NCBI GenBank assembly: GCA_033764075.1
Contig: JANRJH010000053.1
Span: 1 to 64,000, forward strand
DNA length: 64,000 bases
Reading direction: 5' to 3'
Source: M3007 sp033764075
Lineage (GTDB): Bacteria; Bacteroidota; Bacteroidia; Chitinophagales; Saprospiraceae
The position numbers and the translations under genes were made by a program. The notes below the pieces were generated by a model. It did no database searches. It had not been told where the DNA came from and saw only the letters and a program-made list of their open reading frames with translations. Below, piece after piece: positions 34,558 through 43,721 of the stretch. The stretch's first letter is position 1, and every line of letters begins with the position of its first letter.

Positions 34558-37500
34558 ATGCGACCGATATTTTTTCTGTTGATACTGACGGCCCTGGCTG
34601 CCTGCAAGGTAAATACACCGGTGGAGAACACCACCCTGGCCACCCTGCAGCGTAAGTCGGAACCCTATGAGCACCTCGCCTGGATCAGGGCGTGGCCCGA
34701 CACCACATTCGATTGGCGTGGCTGGCAGCGCATGCTGCAGGAAGTGCGCCGGCAACCGGTGGACCTGCGCTCCGCCGATCCCTGTGCGCCCCAGCCACAA
34801 GGACAATGGACCCTTCAGGGGCCGGCCAACGTGGCCGGGCGCGTCAACGCCCTGGCCCTGCACCCCCAAAACGACGATATTCTGCTCGCCGGCTTCTCCG
34901 GAGGGGGTATATTCAAAACCACCGACGGTGGCGTCAACTGGAAGCCTGTGTTCGACGACCAGCCGGAGCTGGCCATCGGCGACATCACCTACGACCCCCA
35001 AAACCCGGCGGTGGTGTACGCCGGCACCGGAGACCCCAACATGCCGTTTAACGTGTTCAATGGCAGGGGGCTGTATCGCAGCACCGACGGTGGCGAAACC
35101 TGGCACTACCACGCACTCGAACAGCAGGGTATCATCTCCAAAGTGGTGGTCGATCCGCTGAATGCACAAACGCTTTATGTGGCCTGCATGGGCAATCCCT
35201 ATGTGCGCGACAACGAACGGGGGGTGTACAAAAGCACCGACGGCGGGCTCTCCTGGTCAAAAGTGCTGTTCGTGAGCAACCAGGCCGGCGCCAGCGATCT
35301 GGTCATCAACCCCCAAAACCCGAATATCCTGTACGCTTCTTTCTGGGACCGCATCCGCAGCAACCAGGAGTCGATCGTATACGGCATCCACGCCCGCGTG
35401 TATAAAACCACCGACGGCGGGCAGACGTGGACGCAACTCGGCGGCGGCCTGCCCACAGGGGTGATGGGCCGGACGGGGCTGACCATTTCCCCGCAAAACC
35501 CCGATAAATTGTACGTGGTGTATGTGGACTCGCTCTCCCGCCCCGGCGGTCTGTACCGAACCACCGACGGCGGAAACACCTGGGCAGCCATGAACATCGC
35601 GGCCTTGAGTACAGCCTACGCAGATTTCGGCTGGTACTTCGGCAAGGTGCGCATCAACCCCTACAACGACGAGGAAGTGTACTTTCCAGCCGTTTCCCTT
35701 TGGCGCAAAGACGCCGGGAGCAGCGCCTGGCTGATCGGCGCCAATTCCCATGCCGACGTGCACGACCTGGTCTTCGGTACCACCGGCAGGCGCTATCTGG
35801 GTTGTGATGGCGGCGTGTACCGCAATAATCCGGGTGAATCGTGGACAAAGTGCCTCAATTTGCCCACCACCCAATGCTATCGCACTGATTTTAACCCCCA
35901 CCAGCCGGATCAATATTTCCTCGGCGCCCAGGACAACGGCATCCAGCGCGGCAACGGCCAGGACATCAACAACTGGGAGTCCCTGTTTTGGGCCGATGGC
36001 TTCCGCTGCGCTTTTTCACCCACAAGCCCGGATACCTTCTGGGTGGAGTCCCAAAACGGCGCCATACACAGCACCATAGACGGCGGTATTTCCTGGGATT
36101 ATGGACAGGAAGCGCTCGGCACCGGCGATCGGGTCAACTGGGATATGCCTTTCTTCCTCAGCCAGCACACCCCCGATCTGTTGTACGCCGCCACTTATCG
36201 CGCCTACATCGGTTCCGTTTCCGGTGGCTGGGGGCCCATCTCCGGCGACCTGACCGACGGCGTGATTTATGGCCCCCGATTCCATACAGTGTCCTGCATG
36301 AATGAATCGCCTGTACTGGCCGAAAAATTGTACGCCGGCACCTCCGACGGTAACGTCTGGCGCCGCGAACCCAACGGCAGCTTTGTGAACATCACCGGAA
36401 ACCTCCCCGAACGGTATGTCACCGCTGTTCACGGCTCGCCGACATGGTCCAACCGGATTTTCACCACCCATTCGGGTTTCCGCGATAACGAGGAAATTCC
36501 GCACATCCACCGCTCCGATGACAACGGCGCCACCTGGGTGAACATCACCGGAGACCTGCCGCCGACGCCGGTCAACGATATTTTTGTGGCGCCCCAAACA
36601 AACGACAGTGTATTGATCGCCGCCACCGATGCGGGCGCTTTTTTCTCCACCAATGCCGGCGCCAACTGGAAACGCCTCGGCGACAACATGCCGGTGATTC
36701 CGGTTTTTGAACTGGCATTCAACCCGGTGCGCCGGGAGATCGTGGCCGCCACATTTGCCCGGGGGATATGGACTTTTCCGCTCGATTCCCTCCTGTTTCC
36801 CGGGGGCAACCCGGCGCCGGTGGCGCTCGCCGGCGCCCTGCTGACCGACAGCGGGCAACCCATTGCCAACGTGCAAGTTGCGGGAAGCGTCGGCGCCACT
36901 GATGTCAGTCAGTCCGACGGGCTATACGAACTGAAGAGCACCGCCCCCTGCGCAGCGCAGGGCATCCGTCCGTCGCGGAAGGACGCCTGGCTGAACGGGG
37001 TGTCCTCCTACGATCTGGTGCTGATGTCTCGGCACATTCTGGCGCTGGATACGCTCGATACCCCCTATCGCATCATCGCCGGCGACGCCAACCGATCGGG
37101 CAGTTTGACCACCTTCGACATCGTTGTGTTGCGCAAGCTCATCCTGGGCATCGATACGGCCATCGTCGGCAATACCTCCTGGCGTTTCGTGCCGGCCGAT
37201 TTTGTGTTTCCCAACCCGATCAACCCATTCCAGACAGCGATTCCCGACTCGATAGCCATCGACCCGCAGGGCGTCCCCCAGCAGCATCTCGATTTTATCG
37301 GTATCAAAGTCGGGGACTTGAATGGTTCTGCCCAAACGAACTTCCAGCCCGGGCAGCCGGAAGTGCGCGCTGCAGTTCCCTGGCCGTTGGTGCTGACCGA
37401 TACGCTCCTGAAAGCGGGTGAAACGGTTGAGGTGGTGTTGTCCGGCGATTGCTCGATGCTTGAGGCCCTGCAGTTTACCCTGGATTGCACCGCATCGGGC

Positions 37501-38025
37501 GCCCGTATTGAATCGGTGGAAAGCCTGCATCCCTTTATAGGCGTGGAGCATTTTTACCTGAATGGAAGCCTGCGCGTGTGCCTGGAACCCGGCGTGTGGC
37601 CGTACCGGGCGACGGGCATCCAGCCCTTGCTTCGCCTGCGCATTCGGAGCGCTGTGGGTGGGCGGCTGGCCGAACACCTGATGGTCAGCGACTTGCCGGT
37701 TGCGGCTATGGCTTACATGACCAACGGCGAGGTTCGCCGGCCGGTCGTGCACTGGAAAACGGGCGTCGAGCCCATGGTGTCCGTCCAGCCCAATCCCATT
37801 GGCGGGCAAGGCGCCAGCCTGTTCGTCAGGGGCCAGTCAGATGCGGCTTTTCGCTGCACCGTTTTCGACAGTGGGGGCATTCGCCTCGGGGAACTGGAGG
37901 GCAGGGCCGGTCATCCGCTGCCGCTTTCAGCGGCATTGTTTGCCCGCAATGGCGTATACTACTGCGTGGTGGCATTTGCCGATGGCCGCGAGGTGGTGGA
38001 AACGGTGGCTGTTCAGCACCGGTAG
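34558..38025 (+). CDS. VPS10/sortilin-like beta-propeller lipoprotein with dockerin-like and T9SS-like C-terminus
   Basis: 1155 residues from the ATG at 34558. MRPIFFLLILTALAAC is a lipoprotein signal (Cys16). Two beta-propeller-like halves carry many Asp-box/BNR motifs: KTTDGGVNWKP, RSTDGGETW, KSTDGGLSWSK, KTTDGGQTWTQ, RTTDGGNTWAA, HSTIDGGISW, RSDDNGATW and STNAGANWK. Then comes a dockerin-like segment (GDANRSGSLTTFDIVVLRKLI … FIGIKVGDLNGSA, about 860-940). A terminal type A-like tail (SVQPNPIGG … NGVYYCVVAFADGREVVET) ends it. Having both a lipobox and a T9SS-like tail is unusual. Propellers of this kind bind sugars or proteins; no catalytic set is evident. Confidence 0.82.
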   Translation: MRPIFFLLILTALAACKVNTPVENTTLATLQRKSEPYEHLAWIRAWPDTTFDWRGWQRMLQEVRRQPVDLRSADPCAPQPQGQWTLQGPANVAGRVNALALHPQNDDILLAGFSGGGIFKTTDGGVNWKPVFDDQPELAIGDITYDPQNPAVVYAGTGDPNMPFNVFNGRGLYRSTDGGETWHYHALEQQGIISKVVVDPLNAQTLYVACMGNPYVRDNERGVYKSTDGGLSWSKVLFVSNQAGASDLVINPQNPNILYASFWDRIRSNQESIVYGIHARVYKTTDGGQTWTQLGGGLPTGVMGRTGLTISPQNPDKLYVVYVDSLSRPGGLYRTTDGGNTWAAMNIAALSTAYADFGWYFGKVRINPYNDEEVYFPAVSLWRKDAGSSAWLIGANSHADVHDLVFGTTGRRYLGCDGGVYRNNPGESWTKCLNLPTTQCYRTDFNPHQPDQYFLGAQDNGIQRGNGQDINNWESLFWADGFRCAFSPTSPDTFWVESQNGAIHSTIDGGISWDYGQEALGTGDRVNWDMPFFLSQHTPDLLYAATYRAYIGSVSGGWGPISGDLTDGVIYGPRFHTVSCMNESPVLAEKLYAGTSDGNVWRREPNGSFVNITGNLPERYVTAVHGSPTWSNRIFTTHSGFRDNEEIPHIHRSDDNGATWVNITGDLPPTPVNDIFVAPQTNDSVLIAATDAGAFFSTNAGANWKRLGDNMPVIPVFELAFNPVRREIVAATFARGIWTFPLDSLLFPGGNPAPVALAGALLTDSGQPIANVQVAGSVGATDVSQSDGLYELKSTAPCAAQGIRPSRKDAWLNGVSSYDLVLMSRHILALDTLDTPYRIIAGDANRSGSLTTFDIVVLRKLILGIDTAIVGNTSWRFVPADFVFPNPINPFQTAIPDSIAIDPQGVPQQHLDFIGIKVGDLNGSAQTNFQPGQPEVRAAVPWPLVLTDTLLKAGETVEVVLSGDCSMLEALQFTLDCTASGARIESVESLHPFIGVEHFYLNGSLRVCLEPGVWPYRATGIQPLLRLRIRSAVGGRLAEHLMVSDLPVAAMAYMTNGEVRRPVVHWKTGVEPMVSVQPNPIGGQGASLFVRGQSDAAFRCTVFDSGGIRLGELEGRAGHPLPLSAALFARNGVYYCVVAFADGREVVETVAVQHR

Positions 38026-38037
38026 GGTGGGGCAGGG

Positions 38038-39312
38038 TTACGCGGACCGAACCCCCGTCTCCCTGATTTCCAGAAGGTTGCGGCAGCCGGAGAGCGCCAT
38101 GGTCAGCTCCAGTTCGGCCAGCAGGTTTTCCAGCAGCACCTCCACCCCGCGTTGCCCGTCAATACTCAGGGCATAACAATAGGGACGGCCTATCCCCACG
38201 GCGTCGGCGCCCAGGGCCAGGGCCTTGTAAATGTCGGCGCCGGAGCGCACACCGCTGTCGAACAGCACCGGGATACGTCCGCGAACGATCTCCGCGATGG
38301 CGGGTAATGCCGAGATGGCACTGACGGATCCGTCCACTTGACGGCCGCCGTGATTGGAGACATATATGCCGGCAACGCCGTAATCAATGGCTTTGCGCGC
38401 ATCGTCGGGGTGCAAGATGCCTTTGACGATGATCGGCAGTCGGGTGTTTTGGCGCAGAAACGCCAGTTCGCCCCAGGTGATGTTCGGCCTGGAGTAGATG
38501 GAGGTAAACAGGCGCACGGCGCGCAACCCGGCGCCGGTGCGCAGGTTGCGCCACGTATTGCCCGGGTGCCGGCGGTTGGCCTGGTACAGGGTGGCCAGTG
38601 CGCTCCAGGTGATGCGGGCCCGGGGACCCGGGGGCGGCGAAAATGACTGCGCCAGCCGCTGGAATACCGGATCGGAGGTGTACTGAGCCAGGCCCATCCC
38701 CTGCAGAAACGGGAGAAAGCCGAGGTCCAGGTCGCTGGTGCGCCAGCCCAGCATGGTGGTGTCCAGCGTGAGTACCAGGGCGGAGCAGCCGCAGGCCTCG
38801 GCCCGTTGCAGGAAGCTGACCACCAGTTCGTCGGACTTGCTCCAGTACAGCTGAAACCAGCGGGGTGAATCGCCCATGGCGGCGGCGCAGGTTTCCATGT
38901 TCACGGATGCCTGGTTCGAAAAAATATAGGGGATGCCCAGGGCGGCGGCAGCCCGGGCTACCGCCAGGTCGGCCGCCGGGTGTGCCATCTCCAGGGCGCC
39001 AATCGGCGCGAGAAAAAGCGGCGCGGGCCACGGCCGGTCGAGCAGTGATGTGGCCAGCGTGCGTGTCTCCACATCCCGCATCATCCGGGGTGCGATGCGC
39101 CAGCGGTCGAAATCGGACTCGTTGGCCCGCATGGTCAGCCCCTGTCCGGCGCCTCCGTGGATGTACGACCAGGCAAACAGCGACATACTTCGCCGCGCTT
39201 TTTCCGGCAATGCGCCAGGGGTGGTGGGTATCAGCGGACGAATGCCGGCAGCGCCGTTCGTGTAAATGGCGCGCTGCCGGTCAAGCGCAGCGGGAAGGCG
39301 GGAAGGTGACAT
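38038..39312 (-). CDS. FMN-dependent alpha-hydroxy-acid oxidizing enzyme (lactate 2-monooxygenase-like)
   Basis: 424 residues. It oxidises an alpha-hydroxy acid such as lactate with FMN. The active-site His and Arg are in YVSNHGGRQVDGS, the FMN-binding Lys in PIIVKGILHPDDA, and FMN phosphate binding in VLFDSGVRSGADIYKALALGADAVGIGRP. FLAPIGALEMAHPAADLAVARAA near the start and ALVLTLDTTMLGWRTSDL are family segments. The length and long N-terminus fit lactate 2-monooxygenase-like members; oxidase versus monooxygenase cannot be told by eye. It converges on the propeller lipoprotein with a 12-bp gap. Confidence 0.88.
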   Translation of the reverse strand: MSPSRLPAALDRQRAIYTNGAAGIRPLIPTTPGALPEKARRSMSLFAWSYIHGGAGQGLTMRANESDFDRWRIAPRMMRDVETRTLATSLLDRPWPAPLFLAPIGALEMAHPAADLAVARAAAALGIPYIFSNQASVNMETCAAAMGDSPRWFQLYWSKSDELVVSFLQRAEACGCSALVLTLDTTMLGWRTSDLDLGFLPFLQGMGLAQYTSDPVFQRLAQSFSPPPGPRARITWSALATLYQANRRHPGNTWRNLRTGAGLRAVRLFTSIYSRPNITWGELAFLRQNTRLPIIVKGILHPDDARKAIDYGVAGIYVSNHGGRQVDGSVSAISALPAIAEIVRGRIPVLFDSGVRSGADIYKALALGADAVGIGRPYCYALSIDGQRGVEVLLENLLAELELTMALSGCRNLLEIRETGVRSA

Positions 39313-39355
39313 GGCGAATGATCGTTAGCAGAAGAATTATTATCCTAAAAAAACG

Positions 39356-39382
39356 TTGAAGCGTTGTTGTAAGTTACATTTG
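39356..39382 (+). promoter_or_regulatory. Bacteroidota-type promoter for the RlpA gene
   Basis: GTTG (TTG at 39356-39358), 16-bp spacer, TACATTTG at 39375-39382. The RlpA start codon follows at 39460, allowing a ~70-nt leader. Confidence 0.6.
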
Positions 39383-39459
39383 CTTAACAATTGAGCGGCA
39401 ACAGCGCTGCCGGACAAACACAAATATCCACCAAAACCCTCCAGAATTTCGCTGTAAAC

Positions 39460-40341
39460 ATGAAAAACATCACTAAATTAACCTTGAGCCTGATTGCCAC
39501 AGCATTTTTGGTCACAATCCACACCTCCGGCGCCTGCCAGACCCCCGAGCCCGAATACGGAAAAGCGGCCTATTATTCCGACAAATTGCAAGGCCGAAAA
39601 ACCTCGAGTGGCGAGCCTTACGACAAAGCCAAACTCACCTGCGCGCACAAAACTCATCCGTTTGGAACCACTTTGCGCATCACGCGTGTGGATAACAACA
39701 TGTCGGTTCTTGTCAAGGTGAATGACCGCGGACCGTTTCACGAAGGGTATGTGGTTGACCTGTCGCGCGCCGCTGCGGAAAAGATCGATCTGGTAAAAGC
39801 AGGCGTTGCGCGTGTCAAGGTGGAAGTTGCAGACAATGCAGCCACCGTGGCCGCAACGGCCGTGCCGCCCACCAATCCGGCACCGCCTCCACCCGCGAGC
39901 GCCCAGGCCGCTACGGGCACCACCGCTGCCCCGACCACTACGGTGAACCGCATGTTGCCGGCACAAGTCAACACACCACCGGCACAGCCGGCGACCGCCG
40001 CTGCCGCACAACAGACCGCGTCTGCAGCACAGACGACGGCGCCGCAAGCGCAATCCAAGCTCTTTCAGGTGCAGATCACGCCGGAAGAAAAAAAGGGTTA
40101 CGGCATACAGCTTGCCGTGCTGAGCAATACATCCCAGTTGCTGGAGGAACTGGCCAAAATGAAAAACGTGTGGCCGGGAAAAGTACTGGTCGCCAAAATG
40201 ACGGACGACAAGGGTTCGGTTACCGGCTATAAATTGCTCGTTGGCCCTTACCCGGACAAAGAGACCGCCGCGAAGGCCCAAAAGGCTGCCGCATCAAAAG
40301 GCTACCCGAAATGTTTTGTGGTGGCGCTGGATACCATTTGA
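39460..40341 (+). CDS. RlpA-family septal ring lytic transglycosylase-like protein with SPOR domain
   Basis: 293 residues from ATG 39460, which gives a signal peptide (MKNITKLTLSLIATAFLVTIHTSGACQ). The RlpA double-psi beta-barrel (about 30-125) shows GKAAYYSDKLQGRKTSSGEPYD, the conserved His in CAHKTHPFGT and the catalytic-Asp motif VNDRGPFHEGYVVDLSRAA. A 90-residue Ala/Pro/Thr-rich linker follows, then a C-terminal SPOR domain (YGIQLAVLSNTSQLLEELAKM … YKLLVGPYPDKETA). By family knowledge it cleaves glycan strands lacking stem peptides at the division site. It ends 2 bp from the convergent Fe-S gene. Confidence 0.9.
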   Translation: MKNITKLTLSLIATAFLVTIHTSGACQTPEPEYGKAAYYSDKLQGRKTSSGEPYDKAKLTCAHKTHPFGTTLRITRVDNNMSVLVKVNDRGPFHEGYVVDLSRAAAEKIDLVKAGVARVKVEVADNAATVAATAVPPTNPAPPPPASAQAATGTTAAPTTTVNRMLPAQVNTPPAQPATAAAAQQTASAAQTTAPQAQSKLFQVQITPEEKKGYGIQLAVLSNTSQLLEELAKMKNVWPGKVLVAKMTDDKGSVTGYKLLVGPYPDKETAAKAQKAAASKGYPKCFVVALDTI

Positions 40342-40343
40342 GA

Positions 40344-40703
40344 TCAGGCAGAAAAGGACGTGCCACAACCGCAGGTGTCGGTGGCGTTGGGGTTGTTGAA
40401 GGTGAACCCCCGGTTGTCCAGTCCCTGAACAAAATCGATCACCATACCCAGCAGGTAGATGGCGTGTGCCTTGTTCATGGCCACACGAATGCCGTTTACC
40501 TCAAACAGGTCGTCGGCCGCGTCGGCCTGGTCAAAGGCCAATACATACGTAAACCCGGAACAGCCGCCGCCTTTCACGCCGACACGCAGGCAATAGTCAT
40601 CGGGTACGTTTTCCGTTTTGCGGATGATGTGGAGTTGTTCCACGGCACTGTCGGTGAGGGCGACCGGTGTGGTTGTTGCTTTTTCTTGCAAAAGAGCTTC
40701 CAT
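40344..40703 (-). CDS. HesB/IscA-type A-type iron-sulfur carrier
   Basis: 119 residues, the expected length. The three cluster-ligating cysteines are in GGGCSGFTY and in the C-terminal DTCGCGTSFSA. LTDSAVEQLHIIRKTENVPDDYCLRVGVKGGGC is the typical N-terminal part. It delivers Fe-S clusters to apo-proteins; which partner system (SUF or ISC) is unknown because no suf genes are adjacent. Confidence 0.93.
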   Translation of the reverse strand: MEALLQEKATTTPVALTDSAVEQLHIIRKTENVPDDYCLRVGVKGGGCSGFTYVLAFDQADAADDLFEVNGIRVAMNKAHAIYLLGMVIDFVQGLDNRGFTFNNPNATDTCGCGTSFSA

Positions 40704-40727
40704 ATAATCAATCTAAATAAAGAGAAG

Positions 40728-40762
40728 CAAAGTTAACCGATCTAACGCGAAAAGCAGGCAAA
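40728..40762 (-). promoter_or_regulatory. Promoter for the HesB/IscA gene
   Basis: Minus-strand TTTG (40759-40762) and TAACTTTG (40728-40735) with a 23-bp spacer, 24 bp upstream of the start codon. Wider than the ideal spacing. Confidence 0.5.
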
Positions 40763-40782
40763 AAGTTTAATGCACGGGCATT

Positions 40783-40790
40783 TACCTTTG
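40783..40790 (+). promoter_or_regulatory. Candidate -7 box for the gene at 40814
   Basis: TACCTTTG, a full TAnnTTTG match 23 bp upstream of the ATG. A TTTA 13 bp upstream is the only -33-like word. Confidence 0.45.
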
Positions 40791-40813
40791 CGGGCTAAAC
40801 CGGAACAAGGATT

Positions 40814-41338
40814 ATGGAAGCATTTTTCGAAATTTTGAAGTATACCATTCCTGCGCTGGTGGTATTTGCCACCGCCTATTTTATACTTCAGCAGCAGATT
40901 GCGGATCAGAACAGCAGGCAGATGGCCCAAATGCGCAGTGAGGGGCTGAAACTGACCCTGCCGCTCCGGTTGCAGGCCTATGAGCGGTTGATGCTGTTGT
41001 GCGACCGGGCAGCCATACCCAACGCTTTGCTCCGCGTACGGATGCCGGGTATGGACACCGGCACGCTCAAAGGTGCGCTGATGCTCGCCATCAACCAGGA
41101 ATTTGAGCACAACACCTCACAGCAGTTGTATGTGTCAGACACGTTGTGGCAAATCGTGCGCCTGGCCAAGGAAGATACCCTGCAGACGATCACCAAGGCG
41201 GCAGAGGGGTTGCGGCCGGAAGACCCGGATGAGCAGCTCATCAACCGCTTGTTCGCCATTTTGACCGAAATCGGCGAACCCTCTTCGCTTCAGCGGGCTG
41301 CGATCGCCATCCGTACAGAGGCCGGTTCCCTGTTTTAA
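40814..41338 (+). CDS. Conserved Bacteroidota membrane-anchored protein of unknown function
   Basis: 174 residues. One N-terminal helix (YTIPALVVFATAYFILQQQI) anchors a cytoplasmic helical domain: LKLTLPLRLQAYERLMLLCDR, LMLAINQEFEHNTSQQLYVSDTLWQIVRLAKED and a final LQRAAIAIRTEAGSLF. The pattern matches a conserved hypothetical family I remember from Bacteroidota (DUF7935-like). Function unknown. It is the last gene before the AT-rich region upstream of dnaA. Confidence 0.7.
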   Translation: MEAFFEILKYTIPALVVFATAYFILQQQIADQNSRQMAQMRSEGLKLTLPLRLQAYERLMLLCDRAAIPNALLRVRMPGMDTGTLKGALMLAINQEFEHNTSQQLYVSDTLWQIVRLAKEDTLQTITKAAEGLRPEDPDEQLINRLFAILTEIGEPSSLQRAAIAIRTEAGSLF

Positions 41339-41951
41339 CCCCGGTTGCCGGTGCATGTTGATAACCAGGGGACTTTTCAACACCTTGTGGAAAACGTATG
41401 GATGGCGCCCGTCCGGCGTCATTCCACCACCCACCATCCGGCAGGATGTGGAAAACTGAAAAATCAGGTGTTTATAACAAGGTGTTTACACGAAAAAAAA
41501 GCACTTCTTTTTTGCCGGGCAGGCTTTCCTGTCGGGCGGGGCCCGGACAAAAAGAAACCACCTGCTTTCGCATTTTAACAATTGACAATCAGGTAGCTTC
41601 ATATATGGATCACCACCGTTAAATGAAATACCGCATGAAGCGTTGCCAAACGATATTTATCGATATGTTGAAATAATGTTCGATTTTTTACATAAAAACA
41701 CAATAATAAACCTTAAATTCGTTTTTTTTCGGTCAAATATTCTAGCGTTTGTTTTATGATTTATAAACAAAAAAGTACATATATTTATATTGCACGGATG
41801 AGAATGTGAGCAAATTTTTATCGAAAAAAATACTTCGAAGAGGAGAGCAACCCAAAAAAAAGCCTCATCTTTGTCATCCGTTTTTTCGGGAACGGCACAA
41901 AAGGAATCACTCTACAAGACTGAACTCCATCATCCAAATTTACCGTAGAGC
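41339..41951. other. AT-rich region upstream of dnaA, candidate oriC
   Basis: 613 bp without a gene. The left part holds four DnaA-box-like 9-mers: TGTTGATAA (41356-41364), TTTTCAACA (41374-41382) and two exact TGTGGAAAA (41386-41394, 41447-41455), which are TTTTCCACA on the other strand. The right part (about 41630-41850) is strikingly AT-rich with runs of A and T, as in a DNA unwinding element. A CATCTTTG word (41866-41873) resembling a -7 box precedes dnaA. Not proof of an origin: in Bacteroidota oriC is not always next to dnaA. Confidence 0.5.
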
Positions 41952-43373
41952 ATGACAAAAGACTGCTACATGGTATGGGACGGTTGTCTGCGTACCATCA
42001 AGAAAAATGTTCCTCCACAGACCTTTAAAACGTGGTTCGAGCCCATCAAGCCGGTCACGCTGGAAAAGGACGTCCTGACCATTCAGGTGCCCAACAAGTT
42101 TTTCTATGAATGGCTGGAAGAACATTTTATTCAGCTCATCAAAAACAGCATCCGTCAGGAGCTGGGTGAGCGTGGCCGTCTGGTGTACCAATTTACCCCC
42201 AACGGGGCTCCTGCTGCGTTGGCGAGTCCGCATGCCGGGCCATCTTCCGAGAAGGACGACGAGCCGGTACCCGGGGTGTTTTCGGCGGATGCGATCCGCA
42301 ACCCTTTTGTCATTCCGGGCATTCGTCGCACCAAGGTGGAGCCCCAGCTCAATGTGCAATACACCTTTGAAAATTATATTGAGGGCGACTGCAACCGGCT
42401 GGCCCGCAACGCCGGCATGGCGGTTGCCGACAAGCCCGGGGGGACCGCCTTCAACCCGATGGTCATTTACGGGCATTCGGGCCTGGGCAAAACGCACCTG
42501 GCGCAGGCCATCGGCAACGAAATAAACCGCCGGTACGAAAACAAGCAGGTGCTGTATGTATCGGCCGAGAAATTCACGAACCAGGTGGTGCAGTCGATCA
42601 AGACCAACTCCACGAACGAGTTCGTGAATTTTTACCAGGCGATCGATGTGCTCATCATCGACGACATCCAGTTTATTTCCGGCAAGCAGAAAACCCAGGA
42701 GATCTTTTTCCACATCTTCAACCAGCTTCACCAGAACGGCAAGCAGGTCATCCTGACGTCCGACAAAGCCCCCAAGGACCTCGTCGGCATCGAAGACCGC
42801 CTCATTTCCCGCTTCAAGTGGGGGTTGAGCGCCGACCTGCAGGCGCCCGACCTGGAGACGCGCATGGCCATCCTGGAACTGAAAGTGCAACACGAAGGGG
42901 CTAACATCCCGAACGACGTGCTGGAGTTCGTGTGCTACAACATCAAGAACAATGTACGCGAACTGCAGGGCGCGATGATCTCCCTGCTCGCCCAGTCCAC
43001 CCTGATCAACCGCAAGATCGACCTGGAACTGGCCCGCGAGGTGATCCGCAGCTTTGTGACCAACGTGAACAAGGAGATCACCATCGAATTCATCCAGGAG
43101 ACGGTGGCCGACCATTACAATGTGGCGGTGGAACGCCTCAAGCAGGAGACCCGCAAGCGCAACGTGGTCATTGCCCGCCAGCTTTCGATGTTCCTGGCCA
43201 AAAAGCTCACCAACAAATCGCTGAAAGCCATCGGCGAAATCTTTGGCGGCCGCGACCACTCCACCGTCATCTATTCCTGCCGCGCCGTGCAGGATATGAT
43301 GGATACCGACGCCGCTTTCAAGGAAACGGTGGCCGACATCGAAAAGAAAATCCGCATGAGCCTGAACGCATAA
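41952..43373 (+). CDS. dnaA: Chromosomal replication initiator protein DnaA
   Basis: 473 residues with all four domains. Domain I (about 1-80) has WDGCLRTIKKNVPPQTFKTWF. A linker runs to about 120. Domain III (AAA+) has Walker A GHSGLGKTHLAQAIG, Walker B VLIIDDIQFISGKQKTQEIF, sensor I ILTSDKAP and the arginine finger region EDRLISRFKWGL. Domain IV has the DNA-binding signature LKAIGEIFGGRDHSTVIYSC. It binds DnaA boxes and opens the origin. dnaN and recF do not follow; tRNA genes do. Confidence 0.97.
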   Translation: MTKDCYMVWDGCLRTIKKNVPPQTFKTWFEPIKPVTLEKDVLTIQVPNKFFYEWLEEHFIQLIKNSIRQELGERGRLVYQFTPNGAPAALASPHAGPSSEKDDEPVPGVFSADAIRNPFVIPGIRRTKVEPQLNVQYTFENYIEGDCNRLARNAGMAVADKPGGTAFNPMVIYGHSGLGKTHLAQAIGNEINRRYENKQVLYVSAEKFTNQVVQSIKTNSTNEFVNFYQAIDVLIIDDIQFISGKQKTQEIFFHIFNQLHQNGKQVILTSDKAPKDLVGIEDRLISRFKWGLSADLQAPDLETRMAILELKVQHEGANIPNDVLEFVCYNIKNNVRELQGAMISLLAQSTLINRKIDLELAREVIRSFVTNVNKEITIEFIQETVADHYNVAVERLKQETRKRNVVIARQLSMFLAKKLTNKSLKAIGEIFGGRDHSTVIYSCRAVQDMMDTDAAFKETVADIEKKIRMSLNA

Positions 43374-43406
43374 ACGCGACCCGTAAAAAAAATCTGCGCC
43401 GCTATA

Positions 43407-43439
43407 TTTGGTTTATTGCAGCAGATGCCCCTATCTTTG
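43407..43439 (+). promoter_or_regulatory. Promoter of the tRNA-Ser/tRNA-Pro unit
   Basis: TTTG at 43407-43410, 21-bp spacer, TATCTTTG at 43432-43439, ending 10 bp before tRNA-Ser. The -7 box is identical to that of the tRNA-Ala promoter at 61985. Confidence 0.7.
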
Positions 43440-43449
43440 CGACCCTCAA

Positions 43450-43538
43450 GGAGAGTTGGGTGAGTGGCTGAAACCACCGGTTTGCTAAACCGACGTACGG
43501 GTTAAACCGTACCGAGGGTTCGAATCCCTCACTCTCCG
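43450..43538 (+). tRNA. tRNA-Ser (anticodon GCU)
   Basis: An 89-nt cloverleaf with acceptor arm GGAGAGT/ACTCTCC, discriminator G, and anticodon GCT at 43484-43486 in a TTGCTAA loop. It has a long type II variable arm (ACGTACGGGTTAAACCGTACC) and a GGTTCGAATCC T-arm. The CCA end is not encoded in full. Confidence 0.97.
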
Positions 43539-43547
43539 CAATTTTGA

Positions 43548-43575
43548 GTGGGTGTGGGTGTGGATGTGGGTGTGG
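43548..43575. repeat. Hexanucleotide GTGGGT tandem repeat upstream of tRNA-Pro
   Basis: About 4.7 units of GTGGGT (one variant GTGGAT) between tRNA-Ser and tRNA-Pro. It is the reverse complement of the CACACC repeat that precedes tRNA-Ala at 62020. Confidence 0.85.
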
Positions 43576-43638
43576 ACACCAGCTTTTTTGGTTGTTCTCA
43601 TTTACAGTTGCACTGCACACCCACTTGCTTGTTTAATT

Positions 43639-43712
43639 CGGGGCGTAGCGCAGTCCGGTAGCGTACCTGCTTTGGGAGCAGGGGGTCCCAGGTTCGAATC
43701 CTGGTGCCCCGA
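43639..43712 (+). tRNA. tRNA-Pro (anticodon UGG)
   Basis: A 74-nt cloverleaf. The acceptor CGGGGCG/TGCCCCG is followed by discriminator A, the D-arm region is AGCGCAGTCCGGTAGCGT, the anticodon loop TTTGGGA carries TGG at 43673-43675, and the T-arm is GGTTCGAATCC. No promoter of its own is seen, so it is probably cotranscribed with tRNA-Ser. Confidence 0.97.
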
Positions 43713-43721
43713 CGTTGAAAG

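Noticed and set aside
41940..43259. Open frame antisense to dnaA
   Set aside because: Reads as a mirror of dnaA codon bias; the sense DnaA protein is complete with all domains.
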